A DNA stretch of 64,000 nt from positions 14,036,743 to 14,100,742 of the forward strand of contig NC_044027.1 in assembly GCF_900496995.4 (NCBI RefSeq), given 5' to 3'. Shown piece after piece: positions 48,401 through 60,806 of the stretch (its first letter is position 1; every line of letters begins with the position of its first letter). The notes under the pieces are model-generated. The model saw nothing but the letters and a program-made list of their open reading frames with translations. It had not been told where the DNA came from and ran no database searches. Source of the stretch: Aquila chrysaetos chrysaetos. Its lineage: Eukaryota > Chordata > Aves > Accipitriformes > Accipitridae. Position numbers and translations under genes: made by a program.

Positions 48401-51150
48401 CTTCTCACACAGGTCTGCAATGAGCTCCAGCTCCCCTTGGCTGAATACCTGCAGCAGGCAGGGAGTGGAGCAGAGATGCAGCAGGAGCATTTCTGAGCCC
48501 CTGCCTGTCCCTGCCTCTCTGCAAAGGCTGCACCCCCTGCCCGCGCCATCTCCCAAGCCAGGGTGGGCAGGAGCTGACTGCAATGGTCTAACAGGGCAAA
48601 GCCACTGCTGGCATAAAAGACCAGGCTTAAAACACCAGACGAGTGAGCGCAGCATGCGGTGCTGCCACAACACTCATTTCCCTTGTGCGTAAGGAAGGTC
48701 GAGTCACTGCTACACTGCAAATGTGGCGGGGTGAGCTGTAGCCCCCCAGCAGCTTTCAGGGCCAGCCGCAGCAAGGCCAGAAGTGTTACCTTGCCCAGAG
48801 GATTGTTGGGTGAGTTCAGGACGATGGCTTTTGTCCGTTCACTGAATTTAGAAGCCAGTTCAGCTGGGTCCAGCTGCCAGTCTGCACTAGACATCAATTT
48901 TCCATCTTTTGGAGCTTTCTAGAGAGAACAGAGGGGAATCTCAGCTTGCTTTGCTACCTTTGCACTTTGGTTACCACTCACCTCTTTGCTCACTTTGCTG
49001 CGACTCTTCCCTTCTCAACAGCTTTGCTTTGACCCACTCACCGGTCTCAGCGGGACAAACACAGGCGTCCCACCAGCCATTTTCACCATGGGCTCATAGC
49101 AGTCAAAGAAGGGCTCAATGATTATCACCTGGAAGAAAGACATGTCAGCACCCTCCTGGCCCTGCTCAGACCTTCCCTGACAGGTGCAGAGAGCAATGGG
49201 AGGGACAGGAAATTTTAATCCCTGAATTATTGGAATGGAGAATCTGCATTGCCTGTGGGCAGTGTCAGGGAAGAACACCACCACTCAGGGCAAAAGGGTT
49301 ATTTTGCTTTATGCAGAAATGAGACAGTGCCCTGCAGCAGATAACTTTTTCCTTTGGAAGCTCAGATACTGGAGAATGGGGATAAAACTAGTTCTGCTTT
49401 GGAAAAGGACAATGAAAACCAGCCTGCAGCTGCTGGCAGACCCACAGCCAGGAAGGGCACTCCTGGAGGAAGGCTGCCTGTGCAACAAGCTCAAATCTTG
49501 GGTTACCTCATCACCTTCATCAACGAAAGCCTGGAAGCAGCAGAAAAGGGCCTGGTATGCCCCCACAGTCACCATCACATTGGTCATAGGATCCAGGTCT
49601 CGTCCAAGCAGCTTCCCAAAAAACTGGGCTAGGATCTTCACCAGAGGCGGGTGGCCCTGTGGGGTGAGAGGAGAGGTGGGAATTGGGTTGCAGAAGCCTC
49701 CTAAAACATGGATGAGCCCCTGGAAGGGGCCTGGGCAGCCAAGTGCCCTGCGACTGAGTGTGCAAGGCATCTTCCAGCCCAGCTGCTTCAAATGCCCTGG
49801 TAAAGCAGGGTGTTACAGCCCTAGGCACAGGGGGCCTGGGCTAAGGCTGGATGCATGTTTTGCCTCCTGTGGTTTGCCCTGTTTATTGCTGCCTGATGAG
49901 CCCTGAAGCGCCCAAGGCTACCAGGGAATGCGGGAGGTATTGCTGAGGAGGGGGGTCTGTCCACGCACAAAGGCACGGGTGTACTGGTGCAGCATGTGGT
50001 TCTCCCCGCTGAGGGCTCTCACGAATGCCTCCTTCAGAAAGTCCGGTGGGGGGAAGTCGGGGAAGCCCTGGCCCAGGTTCACCGTAGCGTAGGTGGCAGC
50101 CAGTTTTACAAACTCCACCCTGGAGAGAAGAAAGGGAGAGAAAGACAAGCGTTTACAGAGGGTCCGGGCAGCATGCTGGCACTGGCTCTGCTTGCCAGCA
50201 TCCCTTTGGAAGCGAGTGAGGTTGGTGTCCTTCCTGCGGAGCCATCCCACTGCTCACAGGTGGACAGGACCAAGCACAGGTCATTTTAGACCTGTTCCAA
50301 TTAAAACAAGGGTGAGGCACGATTGCACTGGGGGGTGGTTTTAATTTGTTCTTAAAGGAAACAGCCTTTGTGTTGTCTGGCTGTCCAGTCACAGCTGAAG
50401 CCACACACCGCTGCTGATCAGACCAGACCGAGCAGGAGAGGTCTCAGAGGTTTTCAAATTCATACCAGTTCTGCAAAATTTAGCAACTAGACACTGTGAA
50501 GGCCTCTGCAGATGGAAGGGCAGGCTGAACTCAGTGCTTGTCTCAAACAAGAGCCAGCTCATGAGCAGTTTGTAGCTTGAAACCAGGCACAGCAGGGCTT
50601 TGGGTAAAGCCCATTTAAATCTCTTCCTCAAGCACGCAGTTTTCCCAATGTCTGTGCCTGGCAGGCTGGGAATGGCATTTGTAGCATCCCTTCACCAGCC
50701 TCTCTGCTTGCAGTGCCCTAGGTTGGGCGTGAAGCAGACACCGGGCTGAAGCCAGTGTGCTGCGACAATTTTGCTCAGATTTGGGTGCTGCTGGGATCAT
50801 TTGTGTGGATGGGCCTGATGGACTACAATGCACTACAAGGTGCTCCCTCCTGCCTTCCTGCAGGATGGTGCGGAACACCTGATACGGCATAAAGTGTGAG
50901 CAGCAGATACAGACCTGGGCCAGGATAAAGTCTCCCCGGGGCAAACCTGCCCCGATGTGCTTCCTAAACAAATGCAAAGTAGCCGAGGGAGACTGTGCTG
51001 CTCTATGCTCTGTGTGGCTGCAGTGGTTTCTATGTGGTGTTAGGCTGCCTAAAACCACATCTACCACCAAGGTAAACCAGATATTCTCTTAACTTACCAG
51101 ATATTCTTATCTATACCCTCCAGCCTCCGAGCTTGCAACGGCCTTGACAT
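45466..51150 (-). CDS. KYAT1: KYAT1 (CCBL1), kynurenine aminotransferase 1 / cysteine S-conjugate beta-lyase (12 exons, 425 aa)
   Basis: KYAT1 is a PLP enzyme of fold type I. It converts kynurenine to kynurenic acid with a 2-oxo acid and also acts on glutamine and cysteine conjugates. Coding exons: 51150-51098, 50119-49969, 49656-49507, 49128-49042, 48918-48790, 48448-48328, 47652-47576, 47317-47228, 46847-46661, 46424-46348, 46048-45962, 45534-45466. They sum to 1278 nt or 425 residues (human 422). The PLP lysine is K248 in SAGKTFS (human K247). W18, G36, Y64, N186 in NSPNNP, and the carboxylate-binding R398 in HFIRFCF are all present. The start [12 protein letters not shown] aligns with the cytosolic human N-terminus. 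The donor of the second coding exon is GTGCGT. One intron is only 123 bp (48919-49041). The C-terminus ends REKTSP instead of the human KVEL. The gene looks functional. Confidence 0.97.
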
Positions 51151-52377
51151 TTTTGCCTGCAAAGAGAGAGACAGAAAGTGAGTCTGAAGCTTTTACTAAT
51201 GGCAATGTGGCCATGTGTGAAGGGGATGTGGCCTCCACAGGTATGTTTTTCCCAATAGAAAGTGTGCCCTTTAGTATTGCTTCATGGGTTGTTGCTGACC
51301 GACCTTACAGCAGTAATGCTGACGCAGTGGCTTCTGGAAGAGGTTTCACAGACTTTTAATGAAAGATCAAACAGACAAGAGCTGGCAGAGGAAGATGTTT
51401 CATTTACAAGTTTCAACAAGAATTGAGAAAACAGATGAACAAAAGAAGCATGTCTACACTCACTGGGGAGGTGGCAATGCCTTAATCTTCATTTTCAGTT
51501 GGAATAAATCTTGGGGTCAAATGAGCTCAGCCAAGCTGTAACGGCCAGGCCAATGACCCCAGACCTCAGGCTTTTGCCTTCCATAGCCTCTCTCGTCCTC
51601 CATCAGAAGGACCTCTTTGTTTTCTACAGGCCACAAAATATCCCCTTTTCCTAGAAGAACAAACTTTTTTATTCCACGCTGCTCTATGGAGTAGCAGAAG
51701 TATTTACTCCTTTGTCCTACTGGAGCCCTTGGTGAAGGGAGTTGCTCTAGATCCTAAACAATATGCTGGTTTTTGCACCTGAAGTTCATGCGAAACCAGG
51801 CAGCAACTGGGTGCAGGCAAGAGGGGAGCACAGCACACATGTCAGTCTGATGTACGGAGACACCAAGGTACCGTTCACCTGACTGGTATCTAATTTCCCT
51901 GTGCATCATGGCTAGTGGGGGTGGGAAGAAGGACAGTAGGAAACTGAGAGCAAAATCCTCCTTCCAGCTGGGTAAGCTCAGTGGGAGAAAATTAGTTGTG
52001 CTTGATGGGGAATTTATCACGAGGACGATGAAAAGCAGCAGAAGCAGAATTTAATCACTAAACAGCACAGGGAAAAGGTAACCAGACAGCAAAGGGACTG
52101 GAAGCTGGAGACAAACAATGTTCAATGCAGCAAGAAAAGCCAGCATGGAGATGCGAGGAGGGCATCTGAAGCAATGAGCCAAGAAAACGATCATCACCAC
52201 GGCAAGTAAAATACATGTGAACAGGGATGAGGAGAGCATGTAAAAGCAGCTGAGATGTGAGATGCAGAGCTGGGATTTGAGGGGAGAGGGTCTGTGCTCT
52301 GCTCTGCCAGGATGGTGGGGGGATACCAGGTCAGCACCCCGCTCCAGGCTCAATTGCAGTGGTAACTCCCCACTTAC

Positions 52378-52460
52378 CTTCTCAGCTCTGCTGTTCCCAG
52401 AGGGCTGCACCAGAATTTGAAAAGTGCCCCAACGACATTTTGTGTTGAGGTCTTTAGATT
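52378..52460 (-). other. KYAT1: Possible KYAT1 non-coding first exon
   Basis: A strong minus-strand donor, AAG then GTAAGTGG, lies at 52370-52380. It could splice to the exon carrying the KYAT1 start codon at 51150, 1.2 kb away. The upstream edge is arbitrary. There is no CpG island here, so other first exons are equally possible. Confidence 0.3.
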
Positions 52461-55400
52461 TTTATACAGCTTCAGCCCTCACTAGGAATCTTTCAAATAC
52501 CTTGGTGAGGAGCCCTGTGTTTCAGAGGGCACCAGGTGGGCTCTGCACTCCCCTGTGGTGCTAGGCAGGCAGACAAGGGTGAGCAGAAGTCGCTGCCTCC
52601 CCAGGTCTAGGGGAGGCCCACTCCTCTCCCCCAGCCCCCTGCTTTGCAATTTCTGCACAAGCTCATGGGTATTATGGTCAGCAAGACCTGGTGCCTGAGC
52701 TGATTTTGGTGGGAGTAGAAGGATTTGTGGCTTGGGAAGCAAAAGATAGCTGAAGGTGAAATATTAACAACTCCAGTGCTGTTCTTTTGCAGTGGGGCTG
52801 CTGCTGGCCACAGTTCAGAGAATTTAACAGCATTGGCAAGTGTGATGGGGGTCAGTGGGAAGAGGGTGCTTTAAGCCTAGAAATTCCCAGTTCTGAGAAA
52901 AGGCCTTGTCTCCTCCAGCCCTTTCAGGAATGGACATGACAAATACTTTCTTCCTTTGACATCCCCCCCATCCCATCCCCAGCCTGCATGATGCTGCCAT
53001 GGGCAGCTGCCCATCAGGCTGGAGAGCAACATGGGCTCAGGGCCACGCAGCCCTCAAATCTTTTTCAGCCTGTTCTGCTCCCCAGACTGAACAATGTGTT
53101 TCTCCAGTTGCAATTTTGCTGGCAGCTAGACAGGATAGTTGAGTGCAAGTGTAGAATACTTAGCAGCCATGACCTTCCACCACTGACTCCCTGCCGCACA
53201 TGACTTCCTTGCTCTGCATGTTTGTATTGCCAGGAGGGATGGTGATATTTCCCAAGTACTTTGCAACCCAAGAGGCTTTAGTAGAAGAGACCATCAGACG
53301 AGGCAACCCCAGAAACAATGAACTTTCTTCTGTATGAAGGATATTCTCTTGCTTATGAGGTGTTCTCTTTAAACAGGCTACCTGGAAATAAGCGGGTACA
53401 GAGGAGATTGCACCAGTGTGGCTTCTCCTGACGTGCCCTATCTGCCATTGATGCCAAGGCTAGCTCTTGGGTAGTGAGCTCCCCAGCCTGAGCCAGGGAC
53501 CAGGCTGACAGCCAAAAAGAGTCATGCTGGGCATTCAATACCTCGCTGGTGTATGAGCTATATCCAGCGCTGCTCTTCCTCTCCAGCAAGAAGTGACGCA
53601 GAGACGGTCCTGCTCTCCTGAGCATGCCACAGCTTCTGCTGTCTCACTCCTATGGGCATGGACCTGCATTTCCCCCGGACACAAAGCAGAGGGGTGAGAC
53701 AACCGCTCCACGGCTCCAGGAGTAAAGCAAACACTCCGTGTACCTGCGGACGAGGCAGGTCCAGACCCAAAGCTGTGGTTATTCTGCCACAGAAAGGAAA
53801 ACGGGGAACGAGCTGCTTTGTATGTTGTCGCTGCAACATCAAACAGTGCTAGGACTGTACTTTGTGCCCATGACACACACAAAGTCAGGACCACAAGTGC
53901 AACCGTCTTCTACCTCCTCTCTCCCCAGTTCCAGGCTCCCCCTACTTTCCTCTGCACTGGGGAAATTCGGTATTCAACATCAGCTTCCCATCCAGTTTCA
54001 TTGATCCCAGGTATCTCTTGTCTCTGCCCTTCCTCCCCTGCAGCACCTCCACCTTCCTCACTGATTGGACTGTGCCTTGGCAGGGCTGTTCAGACACCCT
54101 GCTTCTTGGGGCTGGAAAGTGAAACAAGGGGCCTTAGGGATGCACGCTGGGCAAACCTACTCCACACAAACCCATGCCTTCCTCTTCCTTCATGTTCTTA
54201 AGGTTACAAAAAAAAAAAAATCAAAGCAGGAGTGCTGCTATTTTTGAGAATGTCTGACCTCTCAGCTGCTGCAACTCCAGGCTGTTTAGTCACAAGTTTT
54301 TTTCTGATTAACAATATGTCAGCTTCCATCTCCAAAGTGATTTTGGTGTTTACCTCTCCTTCAAGGCCACAAAGAAATTAATTTCTGTGCCTGATGTAGC
54401 CTGTTCCTTCACCTCAGGTCCCCTCAACTATTCTACAGCATTGCTTAAACATGTGGTATTTAAGCTAAAATAAGTTAATGGTTTTTTAGGTACTTGAGAT
54501 AAAAGCTTGCGGTGAGTCTGGAGGATGCATGCACCTTTATTTTGGCCAGCCATGGATTAATTTACCTAGTTGCCAAAAAATAAATTAAAATAGGTCCCCA
54601 CTGTTCGCATTTTGTGTTATTTCTAACGCAAGTGCAAAGCGGCTGCCACCTGAGACCAGCGGGATTTTACATCTCTTTGCCCAGGTGGGAAAAAACAGCA
54701 CAATTTATGGAAAAAAGGGAAGCCACAGCATAATATTGCTCAGGACTGTGAAATATCTACCTTGCCCCTGCGCACGGGACAGCTGCATGTCGGGGATGGG
54801 CGCTGAGATGTGGGGGGACACTGCTTTGGGATGCAAAGCAAGTGAGTATTGGAACGCAGGGACTAACTCTGCAGGTGACAAAACGAAAGTGTGGCAGTAC
54901 AAAAGGCTTCACGGGATTACAGAAAACTACAGAGCTGGTGTAAGAGCTGTACAGAAGGCTCCTGCAAAGAGCTAGAGGCAGCACTGGGGTCTGGGTGCTC
55001 CTGCCAGTGGGAGCAGCCGACTGGGGCTAGGGCAGAGGGCTCTGCCTCACCTCCCGAGCCCTGGACGTTTTGGAGCAGGGTCAGCCACCAGCATGTCAAC
55101 AAGCCTGAGAAAGGCTCAGGGAGCCTCTCACCTGGTTGGGCGTTTCAGACTGCCCCGTACGTACGCTCCCTGCAAGGGAGCCGAGGCACCTCTCGCCTCG
55201 GTGGGGTGCACGGGACAGAGCACACTAAGGATTTCGGAGGGTGACAGCTGAAAGGTCATCGCGGGGACCGGTCACTCACCACCTCCTGCCCTCCAGCCTG
55301 CAGGCACCAGCCGTCTCTTCAGTCCTGGTGCTTCCCAAGCACCTCTGCGGTGCTGGCCAGCCTGGCCACTCACAGGTGCACTCAAAAGGCTTTGGGGACA

Positions 55401-57200
55401 AGGGTCCCCCTGAACCCGTCACACCATGTGGTGCAACGCCACAGCGGGAGCATGGGCGAATGCAGCAGCAACAGCCAACGAGTGCACACACACAGGCACA
55501 AGGCAGCTCCCAGAAGGGATGGTGGGGGGTAAAACTGACTTACATCAAGCTGGGCCACGCTGCCTTACGCTGCAAAAGTCTGGCACAACCACCCAAGCTG
55601 CCTTTGCAGACATGCTGCGCTCTCCCTGTCTCTGAAATGCTTCATCTGCAGCTGGGACTTCCTGGGAGGAGTCAGAGAGGCTGCAGGAAAGCAAGAGTCG
55701 AGCTACAACACTTCGATGACGAAAATCGTACCGGGGAAAAGTTGGTCTCGGGTTGCTCTCTAAATCACCAAGGTGAGGGAGGAGAGGGCTTTTGGGAGCA
55801 GGTCCCTTCCTCCTGGAGGCTTGGAGCCAGAGCTGCCAGAGGATTTTGGCTGCCTGGGAAAATATCCCAGTATATAGTTCAGATGGAGGCTCATACCGGC
55901 ATAATTATAGTGGGATAATTTTTGTGGTGTGACTATAATTACTTTGGCATGGCAATGGCAGGGAATTTCCCTTTGAGTGAAGCCTTCACTCAATTTGAAA
56001 AATGAATTTTTAAGTCAATCAGACACTCTCCAAAATTTCACCCTGCAGGCTTAATGTTATTAGAGAAGAGAATGGATCACAGGTACAGAAGGTGGAGGCA
56101 CCAGTGTTAGGGTGATCAGAGGATAACGACCAACTGTCCACAATACAACCTAAAGCAGGATCCTGCAGCATCACCCAACCTCTGGGCAGGCAGACACACA
56201 GCAGCCCCAGAGGTGGATTTTAGTGCATGGATGCAGGAGCTGAACTCTCAGTTGTTTGAGAGGTGACAATTGCTGCAGTGAGGTGTACAGAGCAAATTAT
56301 CCTCTCTTGGCTTTCCTCTTCCTTTTGTGACAAGGCTTTACATGCACCAATGAATCAGGTCATGTAGGTCTCCTGAGTGAGTAATTACTGTCTCCCTTTC
56401 ACAGAAGGAAAAAGTGAGCCACAGGGAAAGGAAGCGGCTGACATCCACTGTGCCAAAGGTTCCCAAATCCTAACCCAACGTCCGGCCGCTGGGCTCACAG
56501 CATCCCTGCCATGACTAAGCAGGAGGGAATGTCTGTGCAGGCAGATGCAAACTCTTTGTTTTCTAAACTTCTGTTTAACTCAAACACTGAAACAAACAGA
56601 TGGAAAGAAAACTTGTGTTTGCTTCTGTAAGAATGTACACGGCACATCCTGAGCCATCTAAGAGTTCAATGCCATTTTATCCTCTCCCTCCTGCTGCCCT
56701 TGCTATGCTTCTTTGCCCCCTCCTCTGCCAGCCTTGCACCTTCCCTGGTTGTTGTTTGCCCCTGAGCTGAGCTCACTTGACTTGCTAAATTAGCAAAAAG
56801 CCAACGTGGCAGAAAAGTGGACAGTTTTCTGTAAGACCCTTGAGTTGAACTGGCTCAGGGGAGGGTGGGTCTGAGTGCTAAAGGCACTGCAAGGAAACAG
56901 AGATCTGGGTAGGGACCAGAGCAGAGAGGAGTGGGGAGAAGGTATGGGCAGGAGCATGAGCCCCCACCTTCTTTGGCAGGATTTGGCCTTTATATTGGTT
57001 CAGCAGTAACATATAACTTCATCTTAATGTCCTCTTGAAATTCAGCAGAAATTGCTGGATAATATGCACGCAGCCAGCAAGGAAAAGGACACATCTGACC
57101 TTGGAGTTTGTACTATAAAACTCAAGGAAAATTAGGACCCTGTCTTTCTTCAGGTAATTTTAATTTAACAAGTGCATCTAGATGTGAACAATTCTTCTTA

Positions 57201-57204
<4 letters not shown>

Positions 57205-57235
<31 letters not shown>
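57205..57235 (+). repeat. T31 homopolymer
   Basis: Thirty-one T in a row. It could be the poly(A) tail of something retroposed on the minus strand. However, the neighbouring sequence to the right is not recognised and no clear target-site duplication is seen. Confidence 0.85.
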
Positions 57236-57240
<5 letters not shown>

Positions 57241-58649
57241 TAGCTATTGCACTGGACTGGTGAGTGCCTAAAACACTGTCCCCTGGCAGGTGGAATCATA
57301 GCTCCTCTGGTACAGGTCCTGTGCCTATGGCTACAGGAGGATGCTAAGACCTCTAATGTTCCTAGAAAGCCACAGATATGCTTATTTTACTATAACAGTG
57401 ATCACTGGTGTATACAAGTTAAAATTGGCTGCACTTAACCACTCAGAACTGCCTCTTGTACACTTATGAAATTATAATGAATGCCTTTGAACCATCCTTC
57501 ATGAATTTTTAAAAAAATGATGCTGCCCAGTGTCCTCCAATGAGTCAGCCAAATGAAAATAACCATTAGTGAATCAGCCTGCTTTTTTCAAGTACCACAA
57601 AATTACTGTTGGATATATCTTTGTAACACACCAGTGTTACTATTCCTGCTGTGAGGAAACACATACTGTATTTTTCAGTGGCTTTAGTTGGGTGAGCTGT
57701 TGTTAGAGAAATGGAACGGGGTTTTCAAAATATTCCACTTCAGAAATATCACATAGGTTGGTCCTTAAGGAAAAAAGTAGTAAAATCTGCAATTTAAATT
57801 ATTTTCATTCTCTTATTGTTAACTAGCCTTAATGTTGGTACTAGTTGTGTCCACTTGTTTTTATTTGAGGCGTCCAGCGAGATGTTCACCACATTTCCTC
57901 CACCGGTCTGGACCATGTGCCCCTGGTCCCTAAACACAGATGATGCCTGCGGCCTTGGTTATTGCTCAGCGATTTGAAGGAGAGGAACCGGGTGTGCATG
58001 AGAGTTTGGCGCTGGTGTGGGTGTGTGAGAGGAGGACGGGGTGGTCAGGCCTGGGCTGTCTACCATCCCTCCTCCCAGCACAGGGCACAGCCACAAATGA
58101 AGCTGATTTTAACCGTTTAGGAGCTAAGGAAAGGGTTTAATGTCACCTGAGAGGAGGTAGGGCCCCGACAAGGAAAGACGCAACCTCCTTTTTGTTTGTG
58201 AGCCTGGACGTGATGCACACCAGGTCCATACAGATGAGCGGCTGCTCCTCTCAGGGCTCTGCATGGCTTGAACCATGCTGGGGCAGCTAAAACTGAAACA
58301 ACGTGATGTCAGGGCACGGCAGCTATAATTTTTCACCCTTCCGTGTTTTCATGGCAGTGACACCAGCCTGAATCAGGGCCTGAAGCTGTCCTTGCAGGCC
58401 TGGCTTGCCTCCCTTCTTCCTGAGGGACAGAGGCTGCCATCCCTCTGCACCACAGGCTGTGGGACAGCATTGCTACGTGGCATCGAATTAAATTAAATCG
58501 TGACAGAAGGCTTGATCATGATTGGGTCATAAACCTTAATAAAGAGGTATTTTTATTTTTTTTTTTTACAAAAAGAATCAATTCTGGACTCCAAAGTCAC
58601 TCGCAGCAGGTGAAGGCACTCAGCTCCCCACCTTGCCCTCCGCCTGCTC

Positions 58650-59520
58650 AGCGCTGAGGCTGGAATTGGGGCGGCCCCTTTAAGACTCTCACCATTTTGC
58701 GCGCTGCCCTGCACCAAGATGGCGCTCCCGCCCTCACTTTCCCTGCCCCGCCTCTCCCTCTCCTCCTTACCCCCCCCCCCGCCACCATAAATGCCGCCCA
58801 TCCACCCCGGTCGGTCGTGCCCCGCACAAAGATGGCGGCATGCCCTTCTTATCATGCCCGCTCTCAAGATGGCGGCGCCCTCCGCTCCTCGCTAGCCGCC
58901 GCGGCGGCGGGACGGGCTGATGGCCGCCATGCCGGGCGGGTGAGGTCAGTTCCGGGGTGGGGCCGCCGCGGTGCGGTAAGGGGCGAACAAAAGAAGCCGG
59001 AGCCGGCGTGCGGGAGGGCGGGGGCCGAGGCGGCCAGGTGGGTGCCGGCGGCGGGGTGCTGCGGCCCGGCTCACGCCGCGCTCCCCTCAGCGGCCTGGGT
59101 GAGGACGCGTGGGGTTGCGGGGACGTGTCTCGTGTCCCCCTCCCCGGGTGGGGCGGCCGTGAGGGGAACGGGACCGGACCCCGCGGTAGGCAGGGCTGGG
59201 GCCGGGGTCCGATGGCGGCGGGGGGGGGCCCGAGGGGGCGCAGCCCTGAGGGGAGGGCAGCGGCCAGGTGGGGCCTGAGCGACGAGCTGCTCCCCTCGCA
59301 CCGCCCGGGCGGGCGGGGAGGATTTGCTGACTAATTCGGCAGTAATTCGTTTCCTCCGTGTCCCCGCCGTCCCTGCCCTGTCAGGCGGCGGGGCAGCCCG
59401 CGGCTGGTGGGGGGGCCGAGGGCAGGTGGGCCGTCGGCCCCCCCGCCCGTGGGGTGAGGCAGGGCCGTCCCGTGTGTGTGCTGGGTGTCCCCTCTGGTTC
59501 ACGTTGTTTCTCCGCAGCGG
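58650..59520 (+). promoter_or_regulatory. LRRC8A: CpG-island promoter with YY1 array, probably LRRC8A
   Basis: The DNA is GC-rich and CpG-dense. AAGATGGCG occurs three times in the same direction: 58716-58724, 58829-58837 and 58866-58874. A related inverted ATGGCGGC lies near 58920-58930. YY1 sites of this kind mark transcription starts of TATA-less genes. Assignment to LRRC8A rests on gene order next to KYAT1, as the coding exon is outside the window. Confidence 0.65.
58800..58975 (+). other. LRRC8A: Probable LRRC8A non-coding exon 1
   Basis: The exon would start among the YY1 sites and end at a donor TGCG/GTAAGG at 58975/58976. A second donor GTGAGG at 58940 is an alternative. The left edge is approximate. 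No coding sequence of LRRC8A (start MIPVTELRYF in human) lies in the window. Confidence 0.45.
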
Positions 59521-60680
59521 GGGGAGAAGTCCTGTATTTGTTACCTGGCAGCGGTGCTGGGGACGGAAGCTGGTTGGTTTTTTTATTTATATCTTATAGA
59601 GGATGTCTTTTCTGTTTCTGGAAATCCTGAGGTGGTGTGGCAGGCTTGTGGGCAGATGGGGCCGATGCGCAGTCTGCGTTTGTGGGTTCGTGGAGCCAGT
59701 ACCGGGGTGTTCTGGCTTTGAGCTGGTGCTGAGGCCATCGCCTGAGAGGAGGTGGGGGGAGAAGGTCAGAGAGTCCTCTCCTTTAAACATTTCCTTTGCA
59801 GCAGTCTGTCACAGCTAAAATAGAATAGCTTTGATTACGAGGCTGTTGCTTCAAAATCTGTCAGCCTTAATGGTAACTTTGGAATCGGGAGGAATGTATT
59901 CTTGAACATCTTAACTAGTATAGGGTTGTAGCTTTTTCCCCCCAGTGATGTGTCTTCCTTTTCATTTTTCCCTATTGTTGACAAAATGCTTACTGATGTT
60001 CTGCAGTCCTCTCCTACATAGCTAGGAGGCTGGATGTCTGAGAGATCTCTCAAAGCTTAGGTCTGCTCCCTTGTCTGTTTTCCCATGCCCCATGCTGACA
60101 TGCAGGAAGCAAGAAAAAAAGCTGTTCTAATTCTTGGTGGTGGTGGTAAACTGCTGCCACTTTAAAGACATACATGTCGGTAGATATGTGTTGAGAGGAA
60201 AGGGGACAGTTGGTTGAATCCAGAGTGGTTAGAAACATGATCTACGTTTTCAGATACTCCTGGTGGTAACAGTTTAAAAAATATTCAGGTTTTTCAGACT
60301 AGAAAGTAGGTAGTAAAGTCATTAATCCTTTTTCCCATCTAAAAAAATTTGTTCTTCCAGGATGTTAACCTGTCTCTACTGGTTTAGCCTTAGTTATAAT
60401 ATTAATATTCAGCATCTCCTTTGGCTGGATCTGCAATGCCTGCTTTTTGGTAACTTCTGTTGGAATAGCAGATGTTGGAGATTCCTTCCTCCTAAGAGTT
60501 TTACTTACCTCTTAGAACTCTTACCACTTTTCTAGGTATCAGGTTGTCTCTTTCTGGTTCCCAGTGACCCTCTGAGTTGTTCCTTGCTTCTGAGATATCC
60601 TTTACCAAGTTTTTACATGGCATAGTCCCTCTGTGAACTTGATCCCTTCTTCTTTGCTGATAATCTCTGTTTCATTTCAG
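59521..60680 (+). other. Probable LRRC8A intron 1, no gene seen
   Basis: Between the CpG island and the exon at 60681 only short open frames occur. The right end carries a pyrimidine-rich tract and TTTCAG acceptor. Nothing else is recognised. Confidence 0.4.
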
Positions 60681-60806
60681 GGAAGCTGTTCCCATGGCGT
60701 GTGGGGAATGCAACGCTTCAGCACCCGCTCAGGATCCAGCACACAGGAACATCATCCACTTCCAGCACAGAGAACTGAAGTGCAGATAGCAGAACCCAGC
60801 TGCAGG
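60681..60806 (+). other. LRRC8A: Probable 5' UTR exon 2 of LRRC8A
   Basis: A clear acceptor (TTTCATTTCAG, ending 60680) and a clear donor (TGCAGG/GTAAGG, at 60806/60807) bound 126 nt of GC-balanced sequence. That is the size and place expected of a leader exon. It holds a closed upstream ORF of 31 codons plus stop (60694-60789) with G at +4. Identity as LRRC8A is inferred from position. Confidence 0.55.

Larger units (their letters stand above)
51151..58640. other. Region between KYAT1 start codon and LRRC8A promoter, no coding gene seen
   Basis: About 7.5 kb lies between the KYAT1 ATG and the next CpG island. Its left part must hold the KYAT1 5' UTR and promoter. Open frames (for example 55241-55918 plus) show no family resemblance and no supporting splice context. 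A T31 tract lies at 57205-57235. Enhancers could be here, but none can be told from sequence by eye. Confidence 0.5.

Noticed and set aside
48184-48897. 237-codon minus frame at KYAT1
   Set aside because: It is KYAT1 exon 48918-48790 read on into the intron; the neighbouring exon uses a proper acceptor at 48448.
49235-49906. 223-codon plus frame opposite KYAT1
   Set aside because: Antisense shadow of the exon 49656-49507 and its flanks, with no independent evidence.
55153-55160. GTACGTAC palindrome as a binding site
   Set aside because: Eight-base palindromes are expected by chance in a window of this size and nothing else supports it.
55241-55918. 225-codon plus frame upstream of LRRC8A
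   Set aside because: No known family, no promoter or splice context, low-complexity stretches.
57205-57235. T31 tract as the tail of a retroposed gene copy
   Set aside because: No recognisable coding or RNA-gene sequence beside it and no clear target-site duplication.
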